The translations under genes were made by a program, and so were the position numbers. A stretch of DNA of 64,000 bases from Sva-07 sp963774765 (GTDB lineage: Bacteria > Actinomycetota > Acidimicrobiia > Acidimicrobiales > Ilumatobacteraceae), in the NCBI GenBank assembly GCA_963774765.1, contig CAVZGP010000010.1:1-64000 (forward strand), given 5' to 3'. Numbering within the stretch: the stretch's first letter is position 1; every line of letters starts with the position of its first letter. Below are positions 15,666 through 25,561 of the stretch, piece after piece. The notes under the pieces were generated by a model, which worked only from the letters and a program-made list of their open reading frames with translations, was not told the origin of the DNA and did no database searches.

Positions 15666-16589
15666 TCAATAGCCGGCGTCGACATCGACGAGACCGATCA
15701 GTTCGTCGCCACGGGCGTATCGACGGACGTTGTCGGTGACCCGCTGGGCGAGCAGCGGCTTGGCCATCTCGGGCGTGTTGCCGACATGGGGGGTGATGAT
15801 GCAGTTCGGCATCGTCCACAGGGGATGTCCGCCAGGGAGCGGCTCGGGGTCGGTGACGTCGAGCGCGGCCCCGCCGATCACCTCGTTTCTCAACGCCTCG
15901 ACGAGATCGTCGGTGACGACGTGGCGGCCACGCGCGACATTGACGAGCCAGGCGTGGTCCTCCATCAGTCCGAACTCGTCGGCGCTGAACATCCCTTCGG
16001 TCTCAGGTGTCAGGGCGAGAGCAAGCACGACGAGATCCGCCCCTGGAAGCGCGTCGGCGAATCGATCGGCCTCGAGCACCTCGTCGACACCGTCCATCGG
16101 CTCAGCCCGGTTCCGTACGACGGTGATGTCGCAGTGCCACGGCTGCAGCAGCCGTACGAGCGACTCGGTGATCCCGCCGCCGCCGAGGATGGTGACGCGC
16201 CCGTCGAGCAGGTTGCGTCCGCGCGGGCCTGACCATTCGGTCGACTGCGCGTAGGCGCCGATGTGGCGGAGCCCTGCCATGCCGAGGGCGAGCGCCATCT
16301 CGGCGACCGGTTCGGCGTACACCCCCTTGCCACACGTCCACGTGCGGTCGTGATCGAGATGATCGACGAAGTTCTCGATGCCCGCAAACGGCAGTTGCAC
16401 CCAGCGGATCTGGTCGGCGTCATCGAGGATCTCGCGCAGCTCGTCGACCGCTCGGGCATCGGCCCACACCACGGCTTCGGCCTCGTCGGCACCGACGAGT
16501 TCACCGCCACCGGCGATCACGGCATCGGCGAGCCAGTCGGGGCCGCCCGTAGGACCGAGGTGGATTCGTGGTGCATCGGCGTTCGTCAT
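15666..16589 (-). CDS. D-isomer-specific 2-hydroxyacid dehydrogenase
   Basis: 307-residue NAD(P)-dependent oxidoreductase. The Rossmann segment is VTILGGGGITESLVRLL. Catalytic residues are the Arg in LVNVARGRHVV, the Glu in DVTDPEPLPGGHPLW, and the His in IITPHVGNTPEMA. Together they make the Arg-Glu-His relay that reduces 2-keto acids. The substrate is not evident. The ATG at 16589 gives MTNADAPRIHLGPTGG. It is divergent from the alanine dehydrogenase, with a 58-bp shared upstream region. Confidence 0.9.
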   Translation of the reverse strand: MTNADAPRIHLGPTGGPDWLADAVIAGGGELVGADEAEAVVWADARAVDELREILDDADQIRWVQLPFAGIENFVDHLDHDRTWTCGKGVYAEPVAEMALALGMAGLRHIGAYAQSTEWSGPRGRNLLDGRVTILGGGGITESLVRLLQPWHCDITVVRNRAEPMDGVDEVLEADRFADALPGADLVVLALALTPETEGMFSADEFGLMEDHAWLVNVARGRHVVTDDLVEALRNEVIGGAALDVTDPEPLPGGHPLWTMPNCIITPHVGNTPEMAKPLLAQRVTDNVRRYARGDELIGLVDVDAGY

Positions 16590-16647
16590 CTGGCCACGAC
16601 GGTAGTGGTCGCGGCGACGGCGGTGATCGATCAGGCATGATGAGGCC

Positions 16648-17782
16648 ATGACCGACTCCGTACCTGCCATCCGCACCGTGGGCGTTCCGCGCGAAGTGAA
16701 GACCGCCGAGCACCGCGTCGCGATGACGCCGGACGGGGTGCGCGAACTCGAACGATTCGGCGTCGAGGTTCTGGTCGAATCGGGCGCCGGGGAAGGCGCC
16801 TCGATCACCGACGCCGACTATCTCGCGGCAGGTGCCGACATCGTGCCGACCGCCGCCGACGCCTGGGCGCAGGACATGGTGGTCAAGGTGAAGGAACCCA
16901 AGCCCGAGGAGTTCGAGTTCCTGCGCGCCGATCTGACCGTGTTCACCTACCTGCATCTGGCGGCGTACCCCGCTGTTGCCGCGGCGCTGATCGCTGCCGG
17001 GACGACGTCGGTCGCGTACGAGACGGTGCAGTCGGCCGACGGCTCGCTCCCGCTGCTCGCTCCGATGAGCGAGGTCGCCGGACGGCTCGCGCCACAGATG
17101 GGCGCGCACTTCCTCGAGCGGCACAACGGCGGCCGAGGCGTCCTGATGGGTGGCGCACCGGGGGTGCGGCCGGCCAAGGTCGTGGTGCTCGGTGCGGGCA
17201 ACGTCGGCTGGAACTCGGCGTGGATCGCTGCCGGCATGGAGGCCGAGGTGGTGTTGATCGACAAGAACCTCGACCGGCTGCGCTTCGTCGACCAGATCCA
17301 CCGGGGCCGGATCATGACGGCCGCGTCGAATCGTGGCGCCATCGAGCGCGCGACTGGCTGATGCCGACCTGGTGATCGGTGCCGTGCTCGTGGCAGGCGG
17401 CCGCGCTCCGGTGGTGGTCAGCGACGAGATGGTGCAGTCGATGAAGCCGCGCTCGGTGATCGTCGACGTCGCGGTCGACCAGGGCGGATGCATCGCCACC
17501 ACGCGCGAGACCACCCATGAGGAGCCCACCTACATCGAGCACGATGTCGTGCACTATGCGGTCGGCAACATGCCGGGGGCGGTGCCCCACACGAGCACAT
17601 ACGCGTTGACGAACGCCACGCTCCCCTATCTGCTCGACGTTGCCGTCCACGGAGCGATCGGTGCCGCGCGACGCGATCCGGCGATCGCTCACGGCCTCAA
17701 CACGATCGGCGGCGAGTACACCAACGCGGTGGTCGCCGAGTCGCTCGGGGCCACGGCCATCGACGCCCTGGCCGCCGGGTGA
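16648..17782 (+). pseudogene. ald: Alanine dehydrogenase, one frameshift (probable sequence error)
   Basis: Alanine dehydrogenase interconverts alanine and pyruvate plus ammonia with NAD. The first frame covers residues 1-235: Lys82 (VVKVKEP), His103 (FTYLHLAAYP) and the Rossmann segment VVVLGAGNVGWNSAW are intact. It then hits a stop just after SNRGAIERA. The second frame continues with ADADLVIGAVLVAGGRAP, SVIVDVAVDQGGC and MPGAVPHTSTYALTNATLPY. Removing one base within GCGCGCGA near 17349-17354 joins them into a 377-residue protein with no missing part. The clean join at a GC repeat favours sequence error over decay. It is divergent from the hydroxyacid dehydrogenase. Confidence 0.88.
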
Positions 17783-17825
17783 CCGCTGTGTCCTGCTGAC
17801 GCCGGTGTTCACTTACGGTGTGCCG

Positions 17826-19037
17826 ATGACCCCTGTGGCTGAACTCGACCTGCCCTCGATCGACGATCCGAGCTCGAGCGACACCGAACGACAGGAACTG
17901 ATCGCATCTCTGGCCGGCGACCACTGGATCGTCCGCAACGCCATCGGCCACTCGATCCTGCAGTACCCGGACGTCGTCGCCGTGCTGCGCGACAAGCGCT
18001 GGCACAGCGCCACGTCGAAGATCCCCGAGATGATGGGGATCACCGATCCCGACTTCCTCGCCAATCGACGGGTGTCGATCCTGTCGGCCGAGGGCGAGGT
18101 GCACATGCGACTGCGTCGGTTGGTGGCCAAGTCGTTCTCACCGCGGTCAGCCGACCGGCTGCGTCCGTTCATGCGCGAAGTGGTCGACGAACTCGTCGAT
18201 GCCGTGGCGCCGGCGGGACGAGCTGATGTCGCCGTCGACGTCTGCGAGCCGTATCCGATCCCGATCATCTGCGAGCTGCTCGGTGCCCCACGCAAGGACT
18301 GGCAACTGTTCTCACGGCTGGCCGAGGACGTCTTGCGCATCTTCAACGGCAACGTGCTCGAGGAACTCGACGTGATCAAAGCGGCCCAGGCCGAACTCGA
18401 CGAGTACTCGCGGTGTCTGATCGCCGATCGCCGCAACGACCCCCAGGACGACCTGATCACCGACCTGATCGCCGCCGAGGAGGAGGGCGACCGCCTCAGC
18501 ACCGACGAGCTGGTGATGATGGTCGACGCGGTGATCGTCGGTGGCACCGACACGACGCGCAACCAGTTGGGCTGCGCCGTCGCGTTGCTCGCCGAGCACC
18601 CCGATCAGTGGAAGCTGCTCGCCGACGACCCGACCATCGCGGCTCGGGCCGTGGAGGAGATCATGCGATACTTCGGAGCCGTGCGTGGAACCGCTCGGTT
18701 CGCCAGCGAGAACATCGAGTACCGCGATGTGATGTTCCCTGCAGGGAGCATCGTGATGCCTTCGTTGGCCATGGCCAATCGCGATGCGACGGTGTTCGAC
18801 GATCCGGGTGCCTTCGACATCACGAGCGAGCCGTCCGGGCAGCCGCAGCTCACGTTCGGCTCCGGCATCCACTACTGCCTCGGCGCCGCGCTCGCTCGCG
18901 CCGAACTGCAAGAGGCACTGCCGATCCTCGCTCGCCGCATGCCCGACCTGGCCGTCGACGGCGTGGTCGAGTGGAAGCCGGCCACGACCGCGATCTTCGG
19001 CCCGGTCCACCTCCCCGTCCGCTTCACCCCCACCTGA
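17826..19037 (+). CDS. Cytochrome P450
   Basis: 403-residue soluble bacterial P450 monooxygenase. The heme-thiolate cysteine is Cys351 in FGSGIHYCLGAALARAEL. The I-helix oxygen-activation motif is GGTDTTRN at 239-246, and the K-helix ExxR is in AVEEIMRYFG. There is no membrane anchor, so it depends on ferredoxin and ferredoxin reductase encoded elsewhere. The sequence resembles CYPs of steroid or terpenoid metabolism, but the substrate cannot be stated. The ATG at 17826 starts the protein cleanly, 43 bp after ald. A hairpin at 19054-19095 separates it from convergent arfB. Confidence 0.95.
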   Translation: MTPVAELDLPSIDDPSSSDTERQELIASLAGDHWIVRNAIGHSILQYPDVVAVLRDKRWHSATSKIPEMMGITDPDFLANRRVSILSAEGEVHMRLRRLVAKSFSPRSADRLRPFMREVVDELVDAVAPAGRADVAVDVCEPYPIPIICELLGAPRKDWQLFSRLAEDVLRIFNGNVLEELDVIKAAQAELDEYSRCLIADRRNDPQDDLITDLIAAEEEGDRLSTDELVMMVDAVIVGGTDTTRNQLGCAVALLAEHPDQWKLLADDPTIAARAVEEIMRYFGAVRGTARFASENIEYRDVMFPAGSIVMPSLAMANRDATVFDDPGAFDITSEPSGQPQLTFGSGIHYCLGAALARAELQEALPILARRMPDLAVDGVVEWKPATTAIFGPVHLPVRFTPT

Positions 19038-19053
19038 CGGCTCTGGACCCGTT

Positions 19054-19095
19054 GCGATGAGCGAAACCGCCGTATCCGGTCGGTTCGCTCATCGC
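19054..19095. terminator. Bidirectional terminator hairpin between P450 and arfB
   Basis: GCGATGAGCGAAACCG (19054-19069) pairs with CGGTTCGCTCATCGC (19081-19095), about 15 bp with one bulged A. It sits between two convergent genes. Confidence 0.75.
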
Positions 19096-19112
19096 TGGCT
19101 GGGTTGGATGCG

Positions 19113-19535
19113 TCAGTCGTCGATGGAGGGTGGGCGGCGGTAGCGCTTGGTCTCACCGCGCTGCTTCTTGGCCTCCACCCGTCGCCGTTGCGAGCCGCGG
19201 GTCGGTTTGGTCGCTCGTCGACGGCGAGGGACGTGCAGGGCGCCACGCAACTTCTCGGCGAGGCGCTCCTCGGCCAGCGTTCGATTTCGCAACTGTGAGC
19301 GTTCGTCGTCGGCGACCACACGCACGACTGGGCCGAGTTTCGCGATCACCCGTGTGCGTTGCGCCTCCGACATCGCCGAGGTCGCCTCGACATCGAAGAG
19401 CAGCTCGGCACGCGTCGCCGCCTTGTTCGCATGTTGGCCACCAGGGCCGCCCGAGGCGCTGAAGCTCACGTCGAGCTCGTAGCGGGGGATTCGCACGCTG
19501 TCGGTGACGACGAGGCGATCGTCGGTTGCTCCCAC
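19113..19535 (-). CDS. arfB: Peptidyl-tRNA hydrolase ArfB-like (GGQ ribosome rescue factor)
   Basis: 140-residue class-I release-factor-like protein that frees peptide from stalled ribosomes. The GGQ motif is at 32-34 in SGGPGGQHANKAATRAELLFDV. The basic C-terminal tail (RRRRATKPTRGSQRRRVEAKKQRGE, in pieces) would enter the mRNA channel. The length equals the E. coli protein. I chose the GTG at 19535, preceded closely by GGGGGA. A GTG at 19553 is also possible. Confidence 0.88.
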   Translation of the reverse strand: MGATDDRLVVTDSVRIPRYELDVSFSASGGPGGQHANKAATRAELLFDVEATSAMSEAQRTRVIAKLGPVVRVVADDERSQLRNRTLAEERLAEKLRGALHVPRRRRATKPTRGSQRRRVEAKKQRGETKRYRRPPSIDD

Positions 19536-19580
19536 TCCCCCAGCATGCCCCACCGAAACGACGTCGCGTACGGTGAGGCG

Positions 19581-20620
19581 ATGAGAGACATCAAACTCGG
19601 ATACAACACCGGCTACTGGTCCGCAGGCCCGCCTGCGGGCGCGCTCGAAGCGGTCAAGGAGGCCGAACGGCTCGGATTCAACTCGGTGTGGACCGCCGAG
19701 GCGTACGGGTCTGATGCTCTGACACCACTGGCATGGTGGGGTGCGGCAACCGAGACGCTGCAGCTCGGCACCGCGATCATGCAGATGTCGGCGCGCACGC
19801 CAGCAGCCACTGCGATGGCCGCGATCACGATGGACCATCTGTCGAACGGGCGGTTCATCCTCGGGCTCGGCGCATCAGGGCCGCAAGTGGTCGAGGGATG
19901 GTACGGCCAGCCCTATCCGAAGCCGCTCGCGCGCACCCGCGAGTACGTCGAAATCGTCCGCTCCATCGTGCGCGCGCGACGCGCCGGTCGAGTTCCACGG
20001 CGAGTTCTACGACATGCCATTCGAGGGTGGCGCCGGGCTCGGCAAGGCGCTCAAGTCGACAGTCCACCCGCTGCGCCACGACATCCCCATCTATCTCGCC
20101 GCCGAAGGACCGAAGAACGTCGCGCTGTCCGCCGAGATCTGCGACGGCTGGCTGCCCCTCTTCTTCTCGCCGAAGGACGACAAGTTCTACCGCGACTGCC
20201 TCCAGCAGGGCTTCGATGCCTCCGGACGATCCGACGAAGAAGGACCGCTTCGAGGTCACCGCAACTGCGATGATCATCCCCGGCGACGACGCCGAGAAGT
20301 GCGCCGACTTCGTGCGCCCCTTCCTCGCGCTGTACGCCGGCGGCATGGGCGCGAAGGGCGCCAACTTCCACTACGAGGTGTTCGCCCGCATGGGCTACGG
20401 CGACGTCGCCGACACCGTCCAAGAGCTGTACCTGCAGGGCAAGAAGGCCGAAGCCGCCGCTGCCATCCCCTTGGCAATGGTCGAAGATGTCGCCCTCGTC
20501 GGACCGCCCGACAAGATCCGTGACGAACTCGCGAAATGGCGCGAGACCTGCATCACCGAGTTCCTCGTGAGCGGACCTGCGATGGCGCTGCCGAGCTTCG
20601 CCGAACTCGTGCTCGGCTGA
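19581..20620 (+). pseudogene. LLM-class F420-dependent oxidoreductase, two frameshifts (probable sequence errors)
   Basis: Luciferase-like TIM-barrel protein. Actinobacterial members use cofactor F420. The N-terminal frame gives MRDIKLGYNTGYW, AVKEAERLGFNSVWTAEAYGSD and NGRFILGLGASGPQVVEGWYG. The middle frame gives FHGEFYDMPFEGG, DIPIYLAAEGPKNVALSAEICDG (in part) and LPLFFSPKDD. The last frame gives PTKKDRFEVTATAMIIPGDD through MALPSFAELVLG. Extra bases near 19969-19981 (GCGCGCGCG) and 20216-20226 (GCCTCC) break it. Removing one at each site yields a complete 345-residue protein. GTGAGG lies just upstream of the ATG. The substrate is unknown. Confidence 0.85.
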
Positions 20621-20749
20621 TCGGTCGACACCATTCCGGGCCGCGACCACCCTGTCCGAGACGACGGGGATCAGAGTCCGCCGCGCCGCGGAATCCGACG
20701 CCGACTTGATCGACGACGCCTCATCGCCGCGTCCGGCCCCGACTGACGA

Positions 20750-22336
20750 TCAGACCTCGACCAGTTCGCCATGGTCAGACGGCCGGGGCGCCGGCGGTTC
20801 GAGCGCGTCTGGGCCGTGGGCGGGATGGGTTGGCGAACGCATCGTTGCGACCAGCGCTCCAACGGTCACGACGACACCGACAGCGATCAACGCGCCGGCA
20901 GCGGTTCGCCACCCGTCGCTCAGCGGGAGGACGCGAAGCGGAGAGGGCGGCAACTGGCCGTCATCGCGAGTGCGGCGCGTGATCGGATCGATGTCGACGG
21001 GGAGATTGAGCAGCGCCCACCAACCAGCGATGAGCACCAGCCCGAGCGGCGCCCATCGCGACCAGATCTGTTCCATGCCGATCACGACCAGCACGGCGGC
21101 GACGCCGATTGCCGGCATCGTGTAGCGGGCGTGGGCGTTGCCGCCTCCGCTCGCATGTTGGGCAATGGTGAGCGCAACGACCGCGACGGCGACGAGTCCG
21201 AGCGAGATCTGCCACCGCAGGGTCGCGGCGTCGTCATTGGCATCGTCGGGCGCGCCGTCGTGCGACACTCCGACACGCCGCGTGATGCGACCCGTGGCGA
21301 GCACGATGCCGACCCCGACCGCAGCGATCATCGTGAGCACGAGCGAGCCTGGCGGGACGATTCGTTGCCGGGTCGTCGGCGACATCAGCCCCTCGTACAC
21401 GTTCGACCACATCGACCAGCGAACCACCATGTCAACGACCGAACCCCGACGGTCGCGGCGGAACATCTCGAGCAGATACTGCGACGCGCCGATGTCGCCG
21501 TACAGCACCATGTTGCGGGCGTAGAACCACCCGAACAGCACGACGGCAGGCCCGAGCCCGATCACGGCCACACGGATGGCACGGCGCAGTTGGTCCCGCG
21601 CCGATGGTGCAGGCCGACTGAATCGCCGCAACGCCACGACGCCCACGACGGCGATCGCGAGCAGCATCGTGGCCGCCCGTGAACCGAACGCGACCGCCGA
21701 CGTCGCCCCAAGAAGCGCAAGGTCCCGCCTCGTCAACTGATCGATGCGTCGCAGGCAGCGCGCTCCTGCCCAGACCACAGCCGTGCCGGCGGCAAACCCG
21801 AGCCCGTCGTTCAGGCCCTGCGAGAAGACGGCGTGGCCTTGGGGCACCAATGCGGCAAGAGCCGCCGCGAGCAGCGCGAGGCGATGGTTGCGACGAGTGA
21901 TCTCCGAAGCCAGCAGAAACGTGAACACCACGCCGACCGCCGCGAAAGCAACGTTGGCGAAGCGCATGAGGATCAGCCCACCATCGAGGGCACCGGTGGC
22001 CCGGCTCACCCAGATCAGCGGCGCAACTGCGATGTAGTGCAGCGGAGGATGGTTCGCAACCCACACCCCGCGGTACCGGATGTCGTTGGCCATCGAACGC
22101 TCGGCCTGCCACTGCCGGGCCTCGACGGGGACCTCGGGGAACACTCGGATCTGCGGCAGCCGGAACGAGGCGATCTCCTGTGCGTATCCGACGTGGGCGG
22201 TTTCATCGGGCGCGAAGAACGGCGGTTGCTGGAGTGCGTGAAGCGCTCCGATGCCGATGAACGCGACGACGATGGCGACGAGGCCGACGATCACGCGACG
22301 TCGACGGGCGCCGTTGGACACGGACCTCGACCTCAT
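20750..22336 (-). CDS. Polytopic membrane protein, DUF2142/GT-C-like
   Basis: 528 residues with about 11-12 transmembrane segments. The first periplasmic loop contains FFAPDETAHVGYAQE, the acidic pair typical of DUF2142 and GT-C glycosyltransferases that use polyprenyl-phosphate sugars. NHPPLHYI follows further along the loop. The C-terminus is hydrophilic and proline-rich. It probably transfers sugars to a surface glycan or lipid, but the acceptor is unknown. It stands apart from the main polysaccharide operon. The 129-bp gap 20621-20749 holds nothing I recognise. Confidence 0.75.
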   Translation of the reverse strand: MRSRSVSNGARRRRVIVGLVAIVVAFIGIGALHALQQPPFFAPDETAHVGYAQEIASFRLPQIRVFPEVPVEARQWQAERSMANDIRYRGVWVANHPPLHYIAVAPLIWVSRATGALDGGLILMRFANVAFAAVGVVFTFLLASEITRRNHRLALLAAALAALVPQGHAVFSQGLNDGLGFAAGTAVVWAGARCLRRIDQLTRRDLALLGATSAVAFGSRAATMLLAIAVVGVVALRRFSRPAPSARDQLRRAIRVAVIGLGPAVVLFGWFYARNMVLYGDIGASQYLLEMFRRDRRGSVVDMVVRWSMWSNVYEGLMSPTTRQRIVPPGSLVLTMIAAVGVGIVLATGRITRRVGVSHDGAPDDANDDAATLRWQISLGLVAVAVVALTIAQHASGGGNAHARYTMPAIGVAAVLVVIGMEQIWSRWAPLGLVLIAGWWALLNLPVDIDPITRRTRDDGQLPPSPLRVLPLSDGWRTAAGALIAVGVVVTVGALVATMRSPTHPAHGPDALEPPAPRPSDHGELVEV

Positions 22337-22373
22337 CAGACAACGCGAGTTTCGTCTTCGACACGCGGCGAAA

Positions 22374-22604
22374 CTACCGGCCGGTGGCGGTGAATACTCG
22401 GCGGTTGGTCGTCGTCACCGAGCGTTCACGAACCGTGGTGCTCGACGGTTCCATCGATGGTGCCGACGCGGCCCGGATCGACCCATGAGCGCAGTTTGGA
22501 CGCAGCGGCCCGACTTCAAATCGGGCGCGAACACCGTCGGCGAAGAGCACCTCGACATGCGATGTGCGGTCGACGTCGACCGATTCGCTGTCGTGTGTGG
22601 GCAC
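22374..22604 (-). CDS. Possible small protein, 76 residues, unknown
   Basis: An open frame in the otherwise empty 315-bp gap 22337-22651. From the GTG at 22604 it reads MPTHDSESVDVDRTSHVEVL, then FADGVRARFEVGPLRPNC. The composition is protein-like in the first half and weak in the second. There is no convincing ribosome-binding site. It would be divergent from the helicase and lie 37 bp upstream of the DUF2142-like gene. I do not recognise a family, and it may not be real. Confidence 0.3.
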   Translation of the reverse strand: MPTHDSESVDVDRTSHVEVLFADGVRARFEVGPLRPNCAHGSIRAASAPSMEPSSTTVRERSVTTTNRRVFTATGR

Positions 22605-22651
22605 ACGGCGAGCGTACCGACGACGACTGACGCGCCTACCCTCACCACCAC

Positions 22652-25279
22652 ATGACGTCGTCTCCGATGCCACCGCTGATCCGCCACGTACCGGGCCCGG
22701 GCGCCCGGATGGCCGACGGCACGATCGACGGCGACGCGATCCTGGCCGGGTTCACCGACTACGCCGCCGAGATCGGCCTCGAGCTGTACCCGGCTCAGGA
22801 GGAGGCGATCTTCGAGGTTGTTCTCGGCAACCATGTGATTCTCAACACGCCGACCGGGTCGGGCAAGTCGCTGGTCGCCGCGGCGGCACACTTCGCCGCG
22901 CTGGCCGAAGGGAAGCGCAGCGTCTACACGGCGCCGATCAAGGCGCTCGTGAGCGAGAAGTTCTTCGCGCTGTGCCGGGAGTTCGGGTCGGACCGTGTCG
23001 GGATGCTCACCGGCGACGCCGCCGTCAACCCGGAGGCGCCGATCATCTGCTGCACGCAGGAGATCCTCGCCAACTGGGCCCTCCGTGACGGCCGCGATGC
23101 TCCGGTCGACGTGGCGATCATCGACGAGTTCCACTACTACGGCGACCCGCAGCGGGGATGGGCATGGCAGGTTCCGTTGCTGGAGTTGCCGCACACGCAG
23201 TTCCTGCTGATGTCGGCGACGCTCGGCAACGTCGAGTTCTTCCGGCGGGACCTGACCGAGCGCACCGGACGTGAGACGACCGTTGTCAAGTCGGTGCAGC
23301 GGCCGGTGCCGCTCGATTTCGAGTACCGAACCAGCACTCTGCACAACAGCGTGACGTCGCTGCTCGAGTCGGGACGGGCACCGATCTATCTCGTGCACTT
23401 CACGCAGAAGGACGCGACCGAAGCGGCACAGAACTACCTCGCGCTCGACCCGTTGAGCAAGACCGAGAAAGCGGCGGTCAAGGAGGCGCTGGCCGGGTTC
23501 CGGTTCGACTCGCCCATCGGGAAGGACCTGCGCCGGTTCATCACCGCCGGGGTCGGCGTTCACCACGCCGGCCTGCTGCCGAAGTACCGGCTACTCGTGG
23601 AGAAGCTCGCCCAGGACGGGTTGCTGAAGATCATCTGCGGGACCGACACGCTCGGTGTTGGTGTCAACGTGCCGATCCGCTCGGTGCTGTTCACGCAACT
23701 CTGCAAGTACGACGGTTCCGGTGTGCGCATCCTGTCGAATCGGGAGTTCGCCCAGATCGGTGGGCGGGCGGGGCGCAAGGGATTCGACGATCGGGGCGAC
23801 GTGTGGGTGCAGGCGCCCGAGCACGTCGTCGAGAACCAGCGCCTCGGTGAGAAGGCGGCGTCGAGCGGCAAGAAGAAGGTGGTCAAGAAGAAGCAGCCCG
23901 AGCGGGGCTACGCGCACTGGACCCAGGAGACGTTCGACAAGCTGGTCGGCGGTGAGCCCGAGGAGCTGAAGTCGCACTTCCAGGTGAGCCACCAGATCGT
24001 GATGAACCTCCTCGACCGCCCGGTCGTGCGCGAGGCCGACGGCAGCGAGGTCGACGGGTGTCGGGCGGTGCGGACGTTGTTGACCGACAACCACGAACCG
24101 CGACGTCGTCAGCGTGCCCACATCCGTCGTGCGATCTCGATCTACCGATCATTGGTCGAAGCCGAGATGTTGGAGTTCCCCGACGAGCCCGACGAGTACG
24201 GCCGCCGGGTGCGAGTGAACTTCGATCTTCAAGACCAGTTCGCGCTGCATCAGCCGCTCTCGCTGTGGGCGGTCGAAGCCTTGCACGCGCTCCCCGCCGC
24301 GGAGGCGGAGGCGACCGCCGCCGTGTCCGAGACCCGCTCCGGCGATGCGATCGACCATGCGCTCAACATGCTCACGATCATCGAGTCGGTGCAGGAGAAC
24401 CCCGGCGTGGTCCTGGCGGCACAGGTCAAGCGCGCGAAGGACGAGCTGATGGCCGAGATGAAGTCGTCGGGGGTCGAGTACGAGGAGCGCATGGAGCGCC
24501 TGTCACAAGTCGAGTATCCCAAGCCGAATGCGGCCTGGATCTACGGGAACTTCAACGAGTTCCGCACCCGTCACCCGTGGGTGGGCGGCGACACCGTGGC
24601 ACCCAAGGCGATCGTGCGCGAGATGTACGAGCGGGCGATGACGTTCGGCGAGTACGTCAACGACTACGGGTTGAAGCGTTCCGAGGGCGTGGTGTTGCGG
24701 TACCTCTCGGACGTCTACAAGGGCCTTGTTCAGAACGTGCCCGAAGAACTGGCGACGGCTGAGCTCGGTGACACCGTCGCATGGCTCGGCGCGGTGGTCC
24801 GCCAGGTCGACTCGAGCCTGATCGACGAGTGGGAACGCCTGTTGCACCCCGAGGACGCCGCATCGGTCGACGACCTCCGGCCGACGTTACCGACCGGCGA
24901 GCGCACGATCGTCGACGACCATCGGGCATTCCGCGTGATGGTGCGCAACCGGGCATTCGACTGGGTGCAGAAGCTGGCCCGCCGGCGCGGCTACGACGAG
25001 ATCGTCGCCGACGCCGACCGGGAGGTGTGGCCATCGGGTGAGAAGCTGATCGAGGCGGTGCAGCCGTACTGGGCGGAGCACGACGAGATCCTCACTGACC
25101 CCGGCGCCCGGTCCGGCGAACTGTTCCGGTACGACGCCGCGTCCGGTCGTGTCACCCAGATCCTGCACGACCCCGACGACACCAACGAGTGGCGATTCGA
25201 CGCGGTGGTCGATCGAGCAGCCAGCGCCGACGAGGCCCGCGTCGTCCTCCGGCTGCTCGGTGTCACATCTGGGGTCTGA
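22652..25279 (+). CDS. SKI2-like DEAD/DEAH-box RNA helicase with DUF3516
   Basis: 875-residue superfamily 2 helicase. Motif I is TPTGSGKS (66-73), motif II DEFH (158-161), motif III SAT (188-190), and motif VI QIGGRAGRKG near 368-377. The C-terminal ~450 residues after a Lys-rich linker (SSGKKKVVKKKQPERGY) match the actinobacterial DUF3516 extension. It probably unwinds structured RNA during turnover. The ATG at 22652 is the first in frame; a later start cannot be excluded because MTSSPMPPLIRHVPGPGARM is poorly conserved in type. The TGA stop (25277-25279) is the centre of a GGGGTCTGACCCC palindrome. Confidence 0.93.
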   Translation: MTSSPMPPLIRHVPGPGARMADGTIDGDAILAGFTDYAAEIGLELYPAQEEAIFEVVLGNHVILNTPTGSGKSLVAAAAHFAALAEGKRSVYTAPIKALVSEKFFALCREFGSDRVGMLTGDAAVNPEAPIICCTQEILANWALRDGRDAPVDVAIIDEFHYYGDPQRGWAWQVPLLELPHTQFLLMSATLGNVEFFRRDLTERTGRETTVVKSVQRPVPLDFEYRTSTLHNSVTSLLESGRAPIYLVHFTQKDATEAAQNYLALDPLSKTEKAAVKEALAGFRFDSPIGKDLRRFITAGVGVHHAGLLPKYRLLVEKLAQDGLLKIICGTDTLGVGVNVPIRSVLFTQLCKYDGSGVRILSNREFAQIGGRAGRKGFDDRGDVWVQAPEHVVENQRLGEKAASSGKKKVVKKKQPERGYAHWTQETFDKLVGGEPEELKSHFQVSHQIVMNLLDRPVVREADGSEVDGCRAVRTLLTDNHEPRRRQRAHIRRAISIYRSLVEAEMLEFPDEPDEYGRRVRVNFDLQDQFALHQPLSLWAVEALHALPAAEAEATAAVSETRSGDAIDHALNMLTIIESVQENPGVVLAAQVKRAKDELMAEMKSSGVEYEERMERLSQVEYPKPNAAWIYGNFNEFRTRHPWVGGDTVAPKAIVREMYERAMTFGEYVNDYGLKRSEGVVLRYLSDVYKGLVQNVPEELATAELGDTVAWLGAVVRQVDSSLIDEWERLLHPEDAASVDDLRPTLPTGERTIVDDHRAFRVMVRNRAFDWVQKLARRRGYDEIVADADREVWPSGEKLIEAVQPYWAEHDEILTDPGARSGELFRYDAASGRVTQILHDPDDTNEWRFDAVVDRAASADEARVVLRLLGVTSGV

Positions 25280-25289
25280 CCCCAGATGT
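25265..25289. repeat. Dispersed GGGGTC-core palindrome, copy D
   Basis: ACATCTGGGGTC, one T, GACCCCAGATGT: perfect 12-bp arms. The core matches copies A-C but the outer arms differ. The helicase stop codon is the TGA in the centre. It lies between convergent genes. Confidence 0.85.
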
Positions 25290-25309
25290 CACACTCGCCG
25301 TCCCGAGCG

Positions 25310-25561
25310 TCAGGCCGGCCCGAGCGACGGCGGTGGAAGTGGCAGCGGTGGTTCTGACGCTGACGGCACCGAGGCCTTCGCCGCCGCCAGCAACTGCTCG
25401 AGCGCGTCGCGTTCGTCGCGGGCATCCTCGCGGTGCAGTTTCCGGTTCTCGGCGGCCAGGCGAGTCAACTCGTCGTTGACCCGGTCAAGGTAGGCGTCGA
25501 CCCACTCGCGGTCATAGCCGCGTCGCACAACGGGGAACTCGGGGCGCGGCTCATCCGACAT
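25310..25561 (-). CDS. DivIVA-like coiled-coil protein
   Basis: 83 residues: MSDEPRPEFPVVRRGYDREW, then VDAYLDRVNDELTRLAAEN, then an Ala-rich tail ending in a Pro/Leu-rich stretch. VxRGYDxxxVDAYL is the usual entry to the DivIVA/GpsB N-terminal fold, followed by a coiled coil. Such proteins mark the pole or septum and recruit wall-synthesis factors. As the last gene of the exopolysaccharide operon it may place the export system. The ATG at 25561 overlaps the predicted stop of the flippase fusion (25551-25553). Confidence 0.78.
   Translation of the reverse strand: MSDEPRPEFPVVRRGYDREWVDAYLDRVNDELTRLAAENRKLHREDARDERDALEQLLAAAKASVPSASEPPLPLPPPSLGPA

Noticed and set aside
22480..22530. CCCGACTTCAAATCGGG resembles the anticodon arm of tRNA-Sec, and the reverse strand resembles tRNA-Ser.
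   Set aside because: No acceptor, D or T arm (no GGTTCRA loop) can be built on either strand.
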